Shown: piece after piece, positions 50,990 to 59,404 of the stretch
How positions within the stretch are numbered: position 1 is the first letter of the stretch
Layout of the letters: each line of letters opens with the position of its first letter
NCBI GenBank assembly: GCA_018064885.1
Contig: JAGHUI010000077.1
Span: 1-64,000, forward strand
DNA length: 64,000 nt
Direction of reading: 5' to 3'
Source: Candidatus Minthosoma equi
Lineage (GTDB): Bacteria > Bacteroidota > Bacteroidia > Bacteroidales > Bacteroidaceae
Program-made: the position numbers and the translations under genes
The notes under the pieces: model-generated
The model's database searches: none
What the model was told of the DNA's origin: nothing
Seen by the model: only the letters and a program-made list of their open reading frames with translations

Positions 50990-51481
50990 TTATTTCAAAG
51001 CAGCCTTGACAAGTGTTGTTGCTTGATCGTATGCCTTCTCCCAATCGGTGTCAACGCAGAATGGAGTGAGAGTTGTCTTATCGTCAACATAGCAGTTTAC
51101 TTTTTCCTTGTCAGTATCTTTGAACATAGGATTGTATTTGCTGGCATCGGTATAGATTTTGAGAATCTCTGTACGCTTTGATGGAGAAATGGAACGAGCC
51201 TTTTCAAGGTTCACCTGAAAGTCTGTTACGAATGAAGCAAGATTTACTGCTTGGCTGTCATAGAAATAAGAATCTTTCTTGAGGCCACGCTTCTTCACCT
51301 GAGTTGAAATGTAATTGAGACAAGTAACCTTGAATTGGTTGATTTCAACTTCTTCGTCAGATGATGCTGGATTATTAACAATAGCAGTAGCTCTGTCGAA
51401 TACTGTTTTATAAAGACTCTGTGCTTGAATTCCTGTAACTGATACCATCAGAACAAGGAAAGAAAGTAAAAATTTCTTCAT
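50990..51481 (-). CDS. Secreted hypothetical protein (163 aa)
   Basis: The start at 51481 gives MKKFLLSFLVLMVSVTGIQAQ, a clear signal peptide; the frame extends a few codons further upstream without benefit. The mature part is helical and charged (NQFKVTCLNYISTQVKKRGL, SFVTDFQVNLEKARSISPSK) with three or four Cys including NCYVDD and TPFCVD. Expected in the periplasm or outside. A -7 box (TACCTTTG, 51512-51519 on the minus strand) precedes it and a terminator follows, so it is monocistronic. Function unknown. Confidence 0.78.
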   Translation of the reverse strand: MKKFLLSFLVLMVSVTGIQAQSLYKTVFDRATAIVNNPASSDEEVEINQFKVTCLNYISTQVKKRGLKKDSYFYDSQAVNLASFVTDFQVNLEKARSISPSKRTEILKIYTDASKYNPMFKDTDKEKVNCYVDDKTTLTPFCVDTDWEKAYDQATTLVKAALK

Positions 51482-51585
51482 GTGTAAAAAATACTTTATC
51501 AATTGATGTTGCAAAGGTAGTCTTTATCTGTGATATGCTGCACGATGATTGATGAAAAGTTTGTTTTTATTAAACACATTTAACA

Positions 51586-52548
51586 TTACAATCCTGCAAA
51601 CTCGCTGATTTCGTAGTTGTTTGCAACAGCTAAGCGTGCGCAATTCTGCAAAAGGCGGCGATTTGTGTCATTCACCTGATTTGGTTCACCTTCTTTACCA
51701 TATACAGTTTTGTCGTCACGAAGGTTCTTGCCTGTGCATGGAGCGATGATTGCTTCAAAGAAAGTACAAGCAGCCAAATATCTGCCCATATAGTTGTCAA
51801 GATGGTGATTGTCGCGTGTGAATTCCTTGTCTGTTTGCAAAGCGGCAACGGAACGTGCATTCTGAACGGCAGTGCCTACTGGAATGATAACATCAATGCC
51901 TGATGCTTTCTTCATTTTCTGTACGGATGTGCAGATGCTTCGCCACATGTCTAATGGTGTTCCATATCTGGATATTTCCTTTTTCTTGGAACTGTATGCC
52001 CATGTCTGATTGAAGGCAAATGTTGTGCGAGAACCTACCTTTGTGATATTATATGCCTGAATAAGACGAGAAAGATATGGTTCGTATGATGCATAGTTTC
52101 CTGATTCTAAAGAATATTGCTGGAAAACAACGATATCGTATGCTGTACGGCTGAAAGCGCTATTGATGCTTATCTTATTCTCAATCTTTGCTCCAACGGT
52201 GCTATTGAATTGATGTAATTCGTATTCCTTCTTTCCGCTCTTGAAGTTTTCATAGTGTTGCTTCATTGAACAGCCAGGATGATAAAGCACGAATACGCTA
52301 ACGTTAGCAATTCCTAATGATTTAAGGATTTCAGGAAGAGCTGTGGCAGTATCAATAGCAAAAGAATTGCCGACAAACAATACGTTGAGGCGACTATTAT
52401 TTGATATTTGTGGAAGTGGTGGATTGCATAAATATCCGCTTGTACCGTCTGCCATAGAAATAGCAGTAGCGGTTTTTGTGTCTGCTGATTGAGCAAAACC
52501 CTGCAAGCACATGGCAAGCAAGGTTATAAGTATTATGTATTTTCTCAT
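51586..52548 (-). CDS. Secreted SGNH-like hydrolase (DUF4886-type)
   Basis: A 320-residue protein with a signal peptide (KYIILITLLAMCLQGFAQ). The body resembles DUF4886/SGNH hydrolases: NVLFVGNSFAIDTA carries the block I nucleophile Ser, FQQYSLESGNYASYEPYLS follows, and the C-terminal block TRDNHHLDNYMGRYLAAC supplies the Asp/His. It would be an esterase or related hydrolase in the periplasm. It begins only 17 bases after trpA with no hairpin between them, so read-through from the trp operon is likely, although no tryptophan-related role is evident. Confidence 0.8.
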   Translation of the reverse strand: MRKYIILITLLAMCLQGFAQSADTKTATAISMADGTSGYLCNPPLPQISNNSRLNVLFVGNSFAIDTATALPEILKSLGIANVSVFVLYHPGCSMKQHYENFKSGKKEYELHQFNSTVGAKIENKISINSAFSRTAYDIVVFQQYSLESGNYASYEPYLSRLIQAYNITKVGSRTTFAFNQTWAYSSKKKEISRYGTPLDMWRSICTSVQKMKKASGIDVIIPVGTAVQNARSVAALQTDKEFTRDNHHLDNYMGRYLAACTFFEAIIAPCTGKNLRDDKTVYGKEGEPNQVNDTNRRLLQNCARLAVANNYEISEFAGL

Positions 52549-52565
52549 ATCTGTATGAAACTTTT

Positions 52566-53339
52566 TTATTTCTTTAATGCGTCAAGCAAAAGATCCATAG
52601 CCTTGCCAGCATCTCCTGTTTCTTCGTAGAGGTTGACGAACTTGGAACCGATGATGGCACCCGCTGCATTGCTCTGAGCAGCTTCGAGTGTCTGCTTGTT
52701 GCTGATGCCGAAGCCAATCATGCGTGGGTGCTTGAGCCCCATGCCGTTGATGCGAGAGAAGTAAGCCTGCTTTGCATCGTTGAACTCCTTCTGAGCGCCT
52801 GTGATGGCAGCAGAAGAGACCATGTAGATGAAACCGTCGGTGTTGTCATCAATGAAGCGGATGCGCTCGTCTGATGTTTCAGGAGTGATGAGCATGATGA
52901 TGCGGATGTCGTACTTGTCTGCGATAGGCTTGTAGTCCTCAAGGTAGTCCTTGAAAGGAAGGTCTGGGATGATGACGCCATCAATGCCTGTCTCAACGCA
53001 ACGCTTGCAGAAGTTATCGAAACCGAACTGCATGATAGGGTTGAGATAACCCATGAGGATGAGCGGAATCTTCACATCGTTGCGAATGCCTTCAAGCTGC
53101 GAGAAGAGCGTCTTGAGGGTCATGCCGTTCTTGAGAGCCTTTGTTGCAGCGTCCTGAATGACAGGACCGTCTGCCATAGGGTCGGAGAATGGTACGCCCA
53201 CCTCAATCATGTTCACGCCTTTCTGTTCGAGTGTCTTGATGGTGTCTGCTGTACCCTCAAGCGTAGGGTGACCAGCACAGAAGTATATTGAAAGAATCTT
53301 TTCGTTCTTTTCTGCGAATAACTGATTAATTCTGTTCAT
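52566..53339 (-). CDS. trpA: Tryptophan synthase alpha chain
   Basis: Cleaves indole-3-glycerol phosphate to indole and glyceraldehyde 3-phosphate, passing indole through a tunnel to TrpB; 257 residues. The catalytic Glu is in MIEVGVPFSDPMADGPVIQ, the catalytic Asp in GVIIPDLPFKDY, and the phosphate-binding loop is GFGISNKQT. Its start codon overlaps the trpF stop by one base, which points to translational coupling. It is the last biosynthetic gene of the operon. Confidence 0.96.
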   Translation of the reverse strand: MNRINQLFAEKNEKILSIYFCAGHPTLEGTADTIKTLEQKGVNMIEVGVPFSDPMADGPVIQDAATKALKNGMTLKTLFSQLEGIRNDVKIPLILMGYLNPIMQFGFDNFCKRCVETGIDGVIIPDLPFKDYLEDYKPIADKYDIRIIMLITPETSDERIRFIDDNTDGFIYMVSSAAITGAQKEFNDAKQAYFSRINGMGLKHPRMIGFGISNKQTLEAAQSNAAGAIIGSKFVNLYEETGDAGKAMDLLLDALKK

Positions 53340-53956
53340 TATCTTAGTTGTTTAATAAAGTTCTTTAATAAGTCAATGTCTTTGTAAGCAGGAGATATTT
53401 CAAACTTGCTGTTCAAGTCGATGCCGGCAAATGCAGGATGCTTGAAAGAGAGAACTCGCTCTTCGTCTCCAGGAGCAATGCCTCCCGTGAGGACGAAAGG
53501 CGTTGTTCCGTTGTAGCGGAGTAGAGCATTCCAGTCGAACTTTTGTCCGCTTCCTCCATAGCCGCTGCATTTTGTCTCAAAAAGAAAATAATCTACTGTG
53601 CCTTCGTATCTCTTTGCCTTCCTTATGTCATCGTCAGACGCAACCTGAATCATCTTGATGATTTGCAGGTCATTGCCGAGGGTGGTTCTAAGCGCTTTGC
53701 AGTACTCTGGAGACTCGTCGCCATGCAACTGAATAAGGTTGAAACCGAAATCCTTTACCTTTTCTGCTATTTCATCAATGGAATAGTTGACGAATACGCC
53801 CACACGCTTGCTGTTCTTAGGCAGATATGCAGGCACTTCGCTGACATGACGCTTGCTCTTCTCGAAGAAGATGAAGCCCATCCAATCGGCAATTCTTGCT
53901 TCGTCTAGTTCGCGGATGTTCTCCGCATCTCGCATTCCACATACTTTTACTATCAT
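53339..53956 (-). CDS. trpF: Phosphoribosylanthranilate isomerase
   Basis: Amadori rearrangement of phosphoribosylanthranilate to CdRP, 205 residues, a TIM barrel. Typical points are VKVCGMRDAENI with the catalytic Cys, WMGFIFFEKSKRHV, LIQLHGDESPEYC, and TGGIAPGDEERV with GIDLNSKFE near the C-terminus. It overlaps trpC by 4 bases and trpA by 1. It is a separate gene here, not fused to trpC as in E. coli. Confidence 0.95.
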   Translation of the reverse strand: MIVKVCGMRDAENIRELDEARIADWMGFIFFEKSKRHVSEVPAYLPKNSKRVGVFVNYSIDEIAEKVKDFGFNLIQLHGDESPEYCKALRTTLGNDLQIIKMIQVASDDDIRKAKRYEGTVDYFLFETKCSGYGGSGQKFDWNALLRYNGTTPFVLTGGIAPGDEERVLSFKHPAFAGIDLNSKFEISPAYKDIDLLKNFIKQLR

Positions 53957-54756
53957 CTTACTACCTGTTCTATGAATTCCTTCAATGCCTCTCCTGGGTT
54001 TGGAGTCTTCATGAATGTCTCACCGATGAGGAAGCCACGGAAACCTGCTTCGCGAAGCTCACGAACTGTCTGAGGATTGCTGATGCCTGACTCGCTTACA
54101 AGGAGATATTCCTTAGGAAGGAGAGAAGCAAGGCGGTATGAGTTCTGCACGTCGGTATGGAAGGTTCCGAGGTTGCGGTTGTTCACTCCCACCATGTCGA
54201 TGTTGTCGCCAACGTATTCAAGCTCAGGCTCTGAGTGGGTTTCGAGGAGTGTTTCAAGACCAAGCTGATGGGCAGTATAAGCAAGCTGCTTGCATTCTGC
54301 TTTTGTGAGGTCGGCAGCAATGAGAAGCACTGCATTAGCACCTATCTCACGTGCCTGGAAGAGCTGGTACTCATCCACGATGAAGTCCTTGCGAAGGATA
54401 GGGCAGCTGACCATTGGTCGAGCGATGCGCACAAAATCCATACAGCCTCCAAAGTATTTCTCGTCGGTAAGGATAGAGATGGCGCTTGCTCCGTTTGCTG
54501 AGTATGAAGCAGGAATCACGTCTGGCTTTCCTTCTTCCTTTATCCATCCCTTTGAAGGACTCTTGCGCTTGAACTCAGAGATGATGCCCGAAGCAGAATT
54601 GGCAAGCGACTCACGCATCGACAGCTTTGAGTAATTGCCATCTGCCATCATCTTCTCCACCTTTTTATATAATATAGAAGGAGCGACCTCGGCCTTCTGC
54701 CTTTCCACCTCGATGCGCTTATGAGCTACTATTTCTTCAAGAATGTCTTTAGCCAT
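53953..54756 (-). CDS. trpC: Indole-3-glycerol phosphate synthase
   Basis: Closes the indole ring from CdRP; 267 residues. The catalytic Lys and Glu regions are seen in ISEFKRKSPSKGWI, PILRKDFIVDEYQ and VLLIAADL; GVNNRNLGTFHTD and LVSESGISNPQT are also typical, as is GFLIGETFMK at the phosphate site. A 152-base gap that contains a long inverted repeat separates it from trpD upstream, the only large gap in the operon. It overlaps trpF by 4 bases. Confidence 0.96.
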   Translation of the reverse strand: MAKDILEEIVAHKRIEVERQKAEVAPSILYKKVEKMMADGNYSKLSMRESLANSASGIISEFKRKSPSKGWIKEEGKPDVIPASYSANGASAISILTDEKYFGGCMDFVRIARPMVSCPILRKDFIVDEYQLFQAREIGANAVLLIAADLTKAECKQLAYTAHQLGLETLLETHSEPELEYVGDNIDMVGVNNRNLGTFHTDVQNSYRLASLLPKEYLLVSESGISNPQTVRELREAGFRGFLIGETFMKTPNPGEALKEFIEQVVR

Positions 54757-54786
54757 AGTAAGAAAATTATTGTTTTATGCGCAAGC

Positions 54787-54898
54787 GCCAATAAGGAAAA
54801 CAAAAGAAAACATAGGAAAACAATAACAAAACAAAAAAGTTCAATAAAAAGATGTTTTCTTTTGTTTTGAAATGTTTTCTTTTGTTTTTCTTATTGGC
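54787..54898 (-). repeat. Inverted repeat between trpD and trpC
   Basis: A 27-base arm at 54787-54813 (starting GCCAATAAG, ending AAAAGAAAACAT) is complementary, with one mismatch, to 54872-54898. A second copy of ATGTTTTCTTTTGTTTT at 54852-54868 offers an alternative partner for the same arm. The transcript would form a long A/U-rich stem within the operon. Confidence 0.75.
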
Positions 54899-54908
54899 AC
54901 GAAGTGCA

Positions 54909-55904
54909 TTATGAATTGATTTCTATGAATTTCTTGAATACCTCCAATGCCTTGCCGCTTTCCAATGCCTCTTTTGCTTTCTCTACAGAGTCAGACATTG
55001 AGAGGTTGGCATCCATCACGCTGATGCCGCAAGCAGCATTGGCAATGACAACGTTCTTCTGTGCTTCTGTAGCTGTGCCATCAAGAACTGAGTCAAAGAT
55101 CTTCATTGCATCAGCAGCTGTTTCACCGCCATAAATGTCTTCCTGCTTAACGTACTTGAGACCAAGGTCAACAGGAGTGAGCACCTTCTCGAAGTAGTTT
55201 GTGCAGATCTTGAAACCTGATGTGAGGGAGATCTCGTCATAGCCATCGTAGGAAGTGATAACGCCGTAGTTGTCACCAAGTTTCTGGTGAATGTTAGTGT
55301 AGAGACGAAGCTGGCTCTGATTTGCTGTACCGTGGAGCGAGTTCTTTGGGTGACAAGGGTTGACGAATGGGCCAAGAAGGTTGAAGCAAGTAGGAACGGC
55401 AAGTGCCTTGCGAGTAGGACCAACGAACTTCATGCCGTAAGCGAAGAGTGGAGCGTGGAAGTAGCAGATGCCTGCTTCGTCAAGAGAACGCTTCAACTGC
55501 TCTTCGTCAGCAGTGAACTTAACGCCATGACCTTCAAGCACATTGCTTGCGCCTGATACGCTTGTGCTGCCACCATTGCCGTGCTTTGACACTTTGTAGC
55601 CAGCACCTGCAATTACAAAAGCAGAGCAAGTGGAGATGTTGAATGTGTTCTTGCCATCGCCACCAGTACCTACGATGTCGAGGGTGTTATAGTCCTCAAG
55701 GTTGATGTACTTGCCTGTTTCGAGCAATCCTTGACGGAAACCGAGCATTTCAGCTACGGTTGCGCCACGAGTCTGAATTGCCATCAAGAGTGCTGCAATC
55801 TGCTGCACGTTATATTTCTCCTCAACGATGTTGAGCATGATTTGGTGAGTGTCTTCCTGCGAGAGTGTCTCACCGTTTATGAGTCTTAAAAGATATTGTT
55901 TCAT
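54909..55904 (-). CDS. trpD: Anthranilate phosphoribosyltransferase
   Basis: Transfers phosphoribose from PRPP to anthranilate; 331 residues. Signature motifs are IVGTGGDGKNTFNIST (PRPP and anthranilate binding), SKHGNGGSTSVSGASNVLE, and FNLLGPFVNP. It is a stand-alone enzyme, not fused to TrpG. It starts 44 bases after trpG. Confidence 0.96.
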   Translation of the reverse strand: MKQYLLRLINGETLSQEDTHQIMLNIVEEKYNVQQIAALLMAIQTRGATVAEMLGFRQGLLETGKYINLEDYNTLDIVGTGGDGKNTFNISTCSAFVIAGAGYKVSKHGNGGSTSVSGASNVLEGHGVKFTADEEQLKRSLDEAGICYFHAPLFAYGMKFVGPTRKALAVPTCFNLLGPFVNPCHPKNSLHGTANQSQLRLYTNIHQKLGDNYGVITSYDGYDEISLTSGFKICTNYFEKVLTPVDLGLKYVKQEDIYGGETAADAMKIFDSVLDGTATEAQKNVVIANAACGISVMDANLSMSDSVEKAKEALESGKALEVFKKFIEINS

Positions 55905-55948
55905 TGTATAATTTACTATTTAACTATTTACAATTTACTATTTAGCAA

Positions 55949-56512
55949 TTAGTGCTTTAACCAATTACCAATAATTGTCTTTCCATCAGGAGTGAGGACG
56001 CTTTCTGGATGGTACTGAATGCCACGAATGTCGTATTCACGATGGCGGAGTGACATTATGAATCCTTCATCTGAAGTGGAAGTGACTTCAAGGCATTCAG
56101 GGAAAGCGTCCGTATCAACTACCCACGAATGATAGCGACCAATCTCAATGTCCTTTGGAAGACCTTCGAAGAGGTAGTCATCCTTAGTGATATGACAAGG
56201 AGTGGCTACGCCATGAACAACCTCACCAATGTTAGTCAACTTACCTCCGAATGATTCGCCGATTGCCTGATGACCAAGACAAACTCCAAGAATCGGTTTC
56301 TTGCCAGCGTATGACTTGATGACATCGAGCAGAAGTCCTGCCTCACTTGGAATGCCAGGTCCTGGCGAAAGGATAATCTTGTCAAACTCCTCAAGCTGAC
56401 TCATCTCGAACTGATCATTACGATAAACAGTAACCTCAGCTCCAAGCTCCTTAACGAGATGACTCAAGTTGTATGTGAACGAGTCGTAGTTATCAATAAT
56501 TACTATCTTCAT
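55949..56512 (-). CDS. trpG: Anthranilate synthase component II (glutamine amidotransferase)
   Basis: Class I glutamine amidotransferase of 187 residues that supplies ammonia to TrpE. The catalytic triad is visible: Cys in ILGVCLGHQAIGES and His/Glu in GIQYHPESVLTPDG. The N-terminus MKIVIIDNYDSFTYNL is standard. Its start overlaps the trpE stop by four bases (ATGA). The same subunit can serve aminodeoxychorismate synthase in some bacteria; operon position favours tryptophan. Confidence 0.96.
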   Translation of the reverse strand: MKIVIIDNYDSFTYNLSHLVKELGAEVTVYRNDQFEMSQLEEFDKIILSPGPGIPSEAGLLLDVIKSYAGKKPILGVCLGHQAIGESFGGKLTNIGEVVHGVATPCHITKDDYLFEGLPKDIEIGRYHSWVVDTDAFPECLEVTSTSDEGFIMSLRHREYDIRGIQYHPESVLTPDGKTIIGNWLKH

Positions 56513-57906
56513 AATGTTTCAGCTATGTTTATTGCCTTGCGCAATGCGCCAAGCTTGTTGTTTACTTCTTGAAGTTCGTATTCGACATCGCTCTTTGCCA
56601 CGATGCCGCCACCTGCTTGGAACCACAACTCATTGTTTCTGGAAACGAAAGTACGAATAGTGATGGCTTGGTTCAGGTTCTTGTTGAAGCCGATGAAACC
56701 AATGCATCCGCCGTAAGCACCACGATTATGTGGTTCATACTCAGAGATAAGCTGCATGGCACGAACCTTTGGTGCGCCAGAGAGTGTTCCTGCTGGGAAT
56801 GTGTCGATGAATGCCTTGATAGGATCTGCTCCCTCGTCAAGTTCTCCACTCACACGGCTAACCAAGTGAATGACATGGCTATAGAACTGCATGTCCTTGT
56901 AGAAATCCACCTTCACGTCGTGACAGTTTCGAGAAAGGTCATTGCGTGCCAAGTCAACGAGCATAACATGCTCAGCATTCTCCTTTGGATCATTCTTCAG
57001 GTAAATGGCATTCTGACGGTCTTGCTCTGCATTGCCAGTTCGCTTTGTTGTGCCAGCAATTGGGTCGATGTATGCTCTATTTCCTTCAATTCGGCAGTGC
57101 GTCTCAGGGCTTGAACCGAAGATGCGGAAACCGCCAAAGTCGAAGTAGAAGAGGTAAGGGCTTGGATTGATGCTGCGGAGGGCACGATAGAGCTTGAAGT
57201 CATCGCCCTCGTATCTCTGCTTGAAGCGACGAGCCAACACAATCTGGAACACATCGCCACGGAGACAATGCTTGATGCCTCGGCGGATATTCTCGCGATG
57301 CTCATCGTCGGTAATCGCTGACCAATAGTCGCCCACAGGCTTGAAGTCGTATGGCTGATAAGCACGATTGCGGCAGTCACGCTCAAGCTGGTCAAGGTCA
57401 TCTTCCTCACCTTCTGAGAGAAGTTCGATGAGGATAAGGCTGTTGTTGAAGTGGTCGAAGACGATTACATCTTTATATAATATATAGATGAGGTCTGGAG
57501 CATCATTCTCAGCTTGAGTCTCGTCCTTCACATTGATGTTCTCGAAATAGCGGACAGCGTTGAACGAAGTATAGCCATAAAGACCGCAATAGTTAGCGTT
57601 CTCGCCTTCAATCTTGAATGAGTCGATAAACTCATTGATGAGCTGTGCAGAGCCGTATTCCTTTGTGATAGGGTGCTCAACCACTTCTCCGTTAGGGTAT
57701 TTCAGTTTGCCAATGCCATGCTCAATGCTCACGCTTGCTATTGGGTGCAAGCCAATGAACGACTTTGAGTTCTCGCCTCCATGATAGTCGCTCGACTCCA
57801 TCAGAGCCGACTGCGGATAGGCGTCGCGAACTCGCAGATATGTAGATACTGGTGTCACGAGGTCACCAAGAATCTTTTTCGATGCTGTATAATAATTGTA
57901 CATCAT
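56509..57906 (-). CDS. trpE: Anthranilate synthase component I
   Basis: Converts chorismate to anthranilate with TrpG; 465 residues. An N-terminal regulatory region has SALMESSDYHGGE, equivalent to the LLES tryptophan-binding element, so feedback inhibition is likely. The chorismate-binding core shows FQIVLARRFKQRYEG, IDPIAGTTKRTGN, and LVDLARNDLSRNC. The C-terminal part contains FPAGTLSGAPKVRAMQLI and GAYGGCIGFIG. It begins three bases after trpB; two adjacent ATG codons leave the exact start open by one residue. Confidence 0.96.
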   Translation of the reverse strand: MMYNYYTASKKILGDLVTPVSTYLRVRDAYPQSALMESSDYHGGENSKSFIGLHPIASVSIEHGIGKLKYPNGEVVEHPITKEYGSAQLINEFIDSFKIEGENANYCGLYGYTSFNAVRYFENINVKDETQAENDAPDLIYILYKDVIVFDHFNNSLILIELLSEGEEDDLDQLERDCRNRAYQPYDFKPVGDYWSAITDDEHRENIRRGIKHCLRGDVFQIVLARRFKQRYEGDDFKLYRALRSINPSPYLFYFDFGGFRIFGSSPETHCRIEGNRAYIDPIAGTTKRTGNAEQDRQNAIYLKNDPKENAEHVMLVDLARNDLSRNCHDVKVDFYKDMQFYSHVIHLVSRVSGELDEGADPIKAFIDTFPAGTLSGAPKVRAMQLISEYEPHNRGAYGGCIGFIGFNKNLNQAITIRTFVSRNNELWFQAGGGIVAKSDVEYELQEVNNKLGALRKAINIAETL

Positions 57907-57909
57907 ATC

Positions 57910-59109
57910 TTACTTGTATTCCTCTGGTTTGTTTGCAAGGTAAGTGTCAAGGTCTTTATCTCCACGACCAGAAACTGTGAGCACTACGATGTCGTCCTTC
58001 TTGAACTGAGGAGCAACCTTAGGCAGAAGTGCCAAAGCGTGTGCGCTCTCAAGAGCAGGGATGATGCCTTCAAGTCGAGTGAGCTCGAATGCTGCCTTGA
58101 GGGCCTCGTCGTCGTTGGCTGGAAGCACCTGAGCGCGACCTGACTCGTAGAGATTGCAATGTATAGGGCCTGTGCCTGGGTAGTCAAGACCTGCCGAGAT
58201 TGAGTATGGCTCAATGATCTGACCGTCCTCTGTCTGCATGAGCTTGATGCGGCTGCCGTGAAGAATGCCTACCGTTCCAATCTGCATACTTGCTGCTGTC
58301 TCGCCTGTGTCAATGCCAAGACCGCCAGCCTCACCAAGAATGATCTTAACTCGCTCGTCGTCAATGTAATGATAGATTGTTCCTGCAGCATTACTGCCAC
58401 CGCCAACACATGCCATGAGATAGTCAGGGTAGTCGCGACCAATCTTCTCTTCAAGCTGCCACTTTATCTCTTCGCTGATCACCGACTGAAGACGAGCAAC
58501 CATGTCTGGGTATGGATGAGGACCTACGGTAGAACCAATAATATAGAATGTGTCGGCAGGGTGACAGCACCAGTCGCGAATTGCCTCGTTGGTAGCGTCC
58601 TTCAATGTCTTGTTGCCTGATTCCACAGGAACCACAGTTGCACCAAGCATCTTCATTCTCTCCACATTCACATGCTGACGCTGTACGTCGAGCGCACCTT
58701 GATACACTGTGCAAGGCATGTTCATCAATGCACAAGCTGTTGCTGTTGCCACACCGTGCTGACCAGCACCTGTCTCAGCAATGATGCGCTTCTTGCCCAT
58801 CTTCTTTGCCAAGAGAATCTGACCAAGCGCATTGTTGATTTTGTGCGCACCAGTATGGTTCAAATCTTCACGCTTCAGGTAAAGCTGACAGCCATACTTC
58901 TCGCTCATGCGCTTAGCATAGTAGAGTGGGGAAGGACGACCAACATAATCCTTCAAAAGTGCATAATACTCATCGTGAAACTCCTTGCTCTCAATGATTG
59001 GCAAGTATGCTTTCTTCAGGTCCTCCACCGTCTTGTAGAGAATCTCTGGAATGTAGGCTCCACCGAACTGACCGTAGAAACCGTTTTCATCAACATTGTA
59101 ACTTTTCAT
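57910..59109 (-). CDS. trpB: Tryptophan synthase beta chain
   Basis: PLP enzyme joining indole to serine; 399 residues. The PLP Lys is in LNHTGAHKINNALGQ, the phosphate loop is CVGGGSNAAGTIYH, and GAGQHGVATATACAL is also present. The N-terminus NENGFYGQFGGAYIPE matches the TrpB1 type that pairs with TrpA. It is the first structural gene, preceded by a leader peptide and attenuator; having trpB first is the order I associate with Bacteroidetes. Confidence 0.97.
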   Translation of the reverse strand: MKSYNVDENGFYGQFGGAYIPEILYKTVEDLKKAYLPIIESKEFHDEYYALLKDYVGRPSPLYYAKRMSEKYGCQLYLKREDLNHTGAHKINNALGQILLAKKMGKKRIIAETGAGQHGVATATACALMNMPCTVYQGALDVQRQHVNVERMKMLGATVVPVESGNKTLKDATNEAIRDWCCHPADTFYIIGSTVGPHPYPDMVARLQSVISEEIKWQLEEKIGRDYPDYLMACVGGGSNAAGTIYHYIDDERVKIILGEAGGLGIDTGETAASMQIGTVGILHGSRIKLMQTEDGQIIEPYSISAGLDYPGTGPIHCNLYESGRAQVLPANDDEALKAAFELTRLEGIIPALESAHALALLPKVAPQFKKDDIVVLTVSGRGDKDLDTYLANKPEEYK

Positions 59110-59142
59110 ATTTTGTGTGGTTTTTATTGTCGATATTGAATT

Positions 59143-59181
59143 GCTAAAAAATAAAAGCCCATCGTAAGTACGACAGGCTTT
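59143..59181 (-). terminator. trp attenuator terminator
   Basis: On the minus strand AAAGCC and TCGTA pair with TACGA and GGCTTT (two mismatches between the blocks, 2-base loop), followed by a T-rich run TATTTTTT. It lies between the leader peptide and trpB and is the transcription-stop arm of the attenuator. Confidence 0.85.
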
Positions 59182-59274
59182 ATTATGCTATGCTTTATGT
59201 TTTGATTGGTTTCGCATAGGGGAATAACCATTTGACTTACGATTTTTTGAATCCCAAGCTATGCCAACGCCAAT
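59161..59274 (-). promoter_or_regulatory. Tryptophan attenuator: alternative pairings
   Basis: ATCGTAAGT of the leader (59235-59243, overlapping the leader stop codon) is exactly complementary to ACTTACGAT of the terminator (59161-59169), so pairing of the two prevents the terminator. A separate helix joins 59252-59274, which contains the Trp codons, to 59205-59223 through ATTGG/CCAAT, GCATAG/CTATGC and GGGA/TCCC. A ribosome stalled at Trp codons leaves the antiterminator strand free; a ribosome at the stop codon covers it and allows termination. Confidence 0.8.
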
Positions 59275-59296
59275 ATGTGTTAAAGTTCTTTTTCAT
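59237..59296 (-). CDS. trpL: trp leader peptide
   Basis: A 19-codon frame, MKKNFNTYWRWHSLGFKKS, ends with TAA at 59237-59239. Two Trp codons two apart (59270-59272 and 59264-59266) make it a tryptophan sensor; Trp is otherwise rare. The predicted transcription start is only a few bases upstream of the ATG, so the message is nearly leaderless. The stop codon lies inside the antiterminator strand. It regulates trpBEGDCFA in cis. Confidence 0.85.
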   Translation of the reverse strand: MKKNFNTYWRWHSLGFKKS

Positions 59297-59304
59297 TTCG
59301 GATG

Positions 59305-59336
59305 CAAAATAACAACATTCATTTCATTTGGACAAA
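59305..59336 (-). promoter_or_regulatory. Promoter of the trp operon
   Basis: Minus-strand TTTG (59333-59336) and TTATTTTG (59305-59312; one mismatch to TAnnTTTG) with a 20-bp spacer. The expected start is about 59298, just before the leader peptide. Confidence 0.7.
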
Positions 59337-59337
59337 T

Positions 59338-59382
59338 AAAAAAGCATAAAAATCATCATTTTGATGAAATTTATGCTTTTTT
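59338..59382 (-). terminator. Terminator after the T9SS-like protein gene
   Basis: A 13-bp perfect stem (AAAAAAGCATAAA / TTTATGCTTTTTT) is extended by TCATC/GATGA around a short loop, with T-runs on both strands. It separates the upstream gene from the trp promoter. Confidence 0.85.
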
Positions 59383-59404
59383 AGTGTTATTTTGTATGAA
59401 ATGA

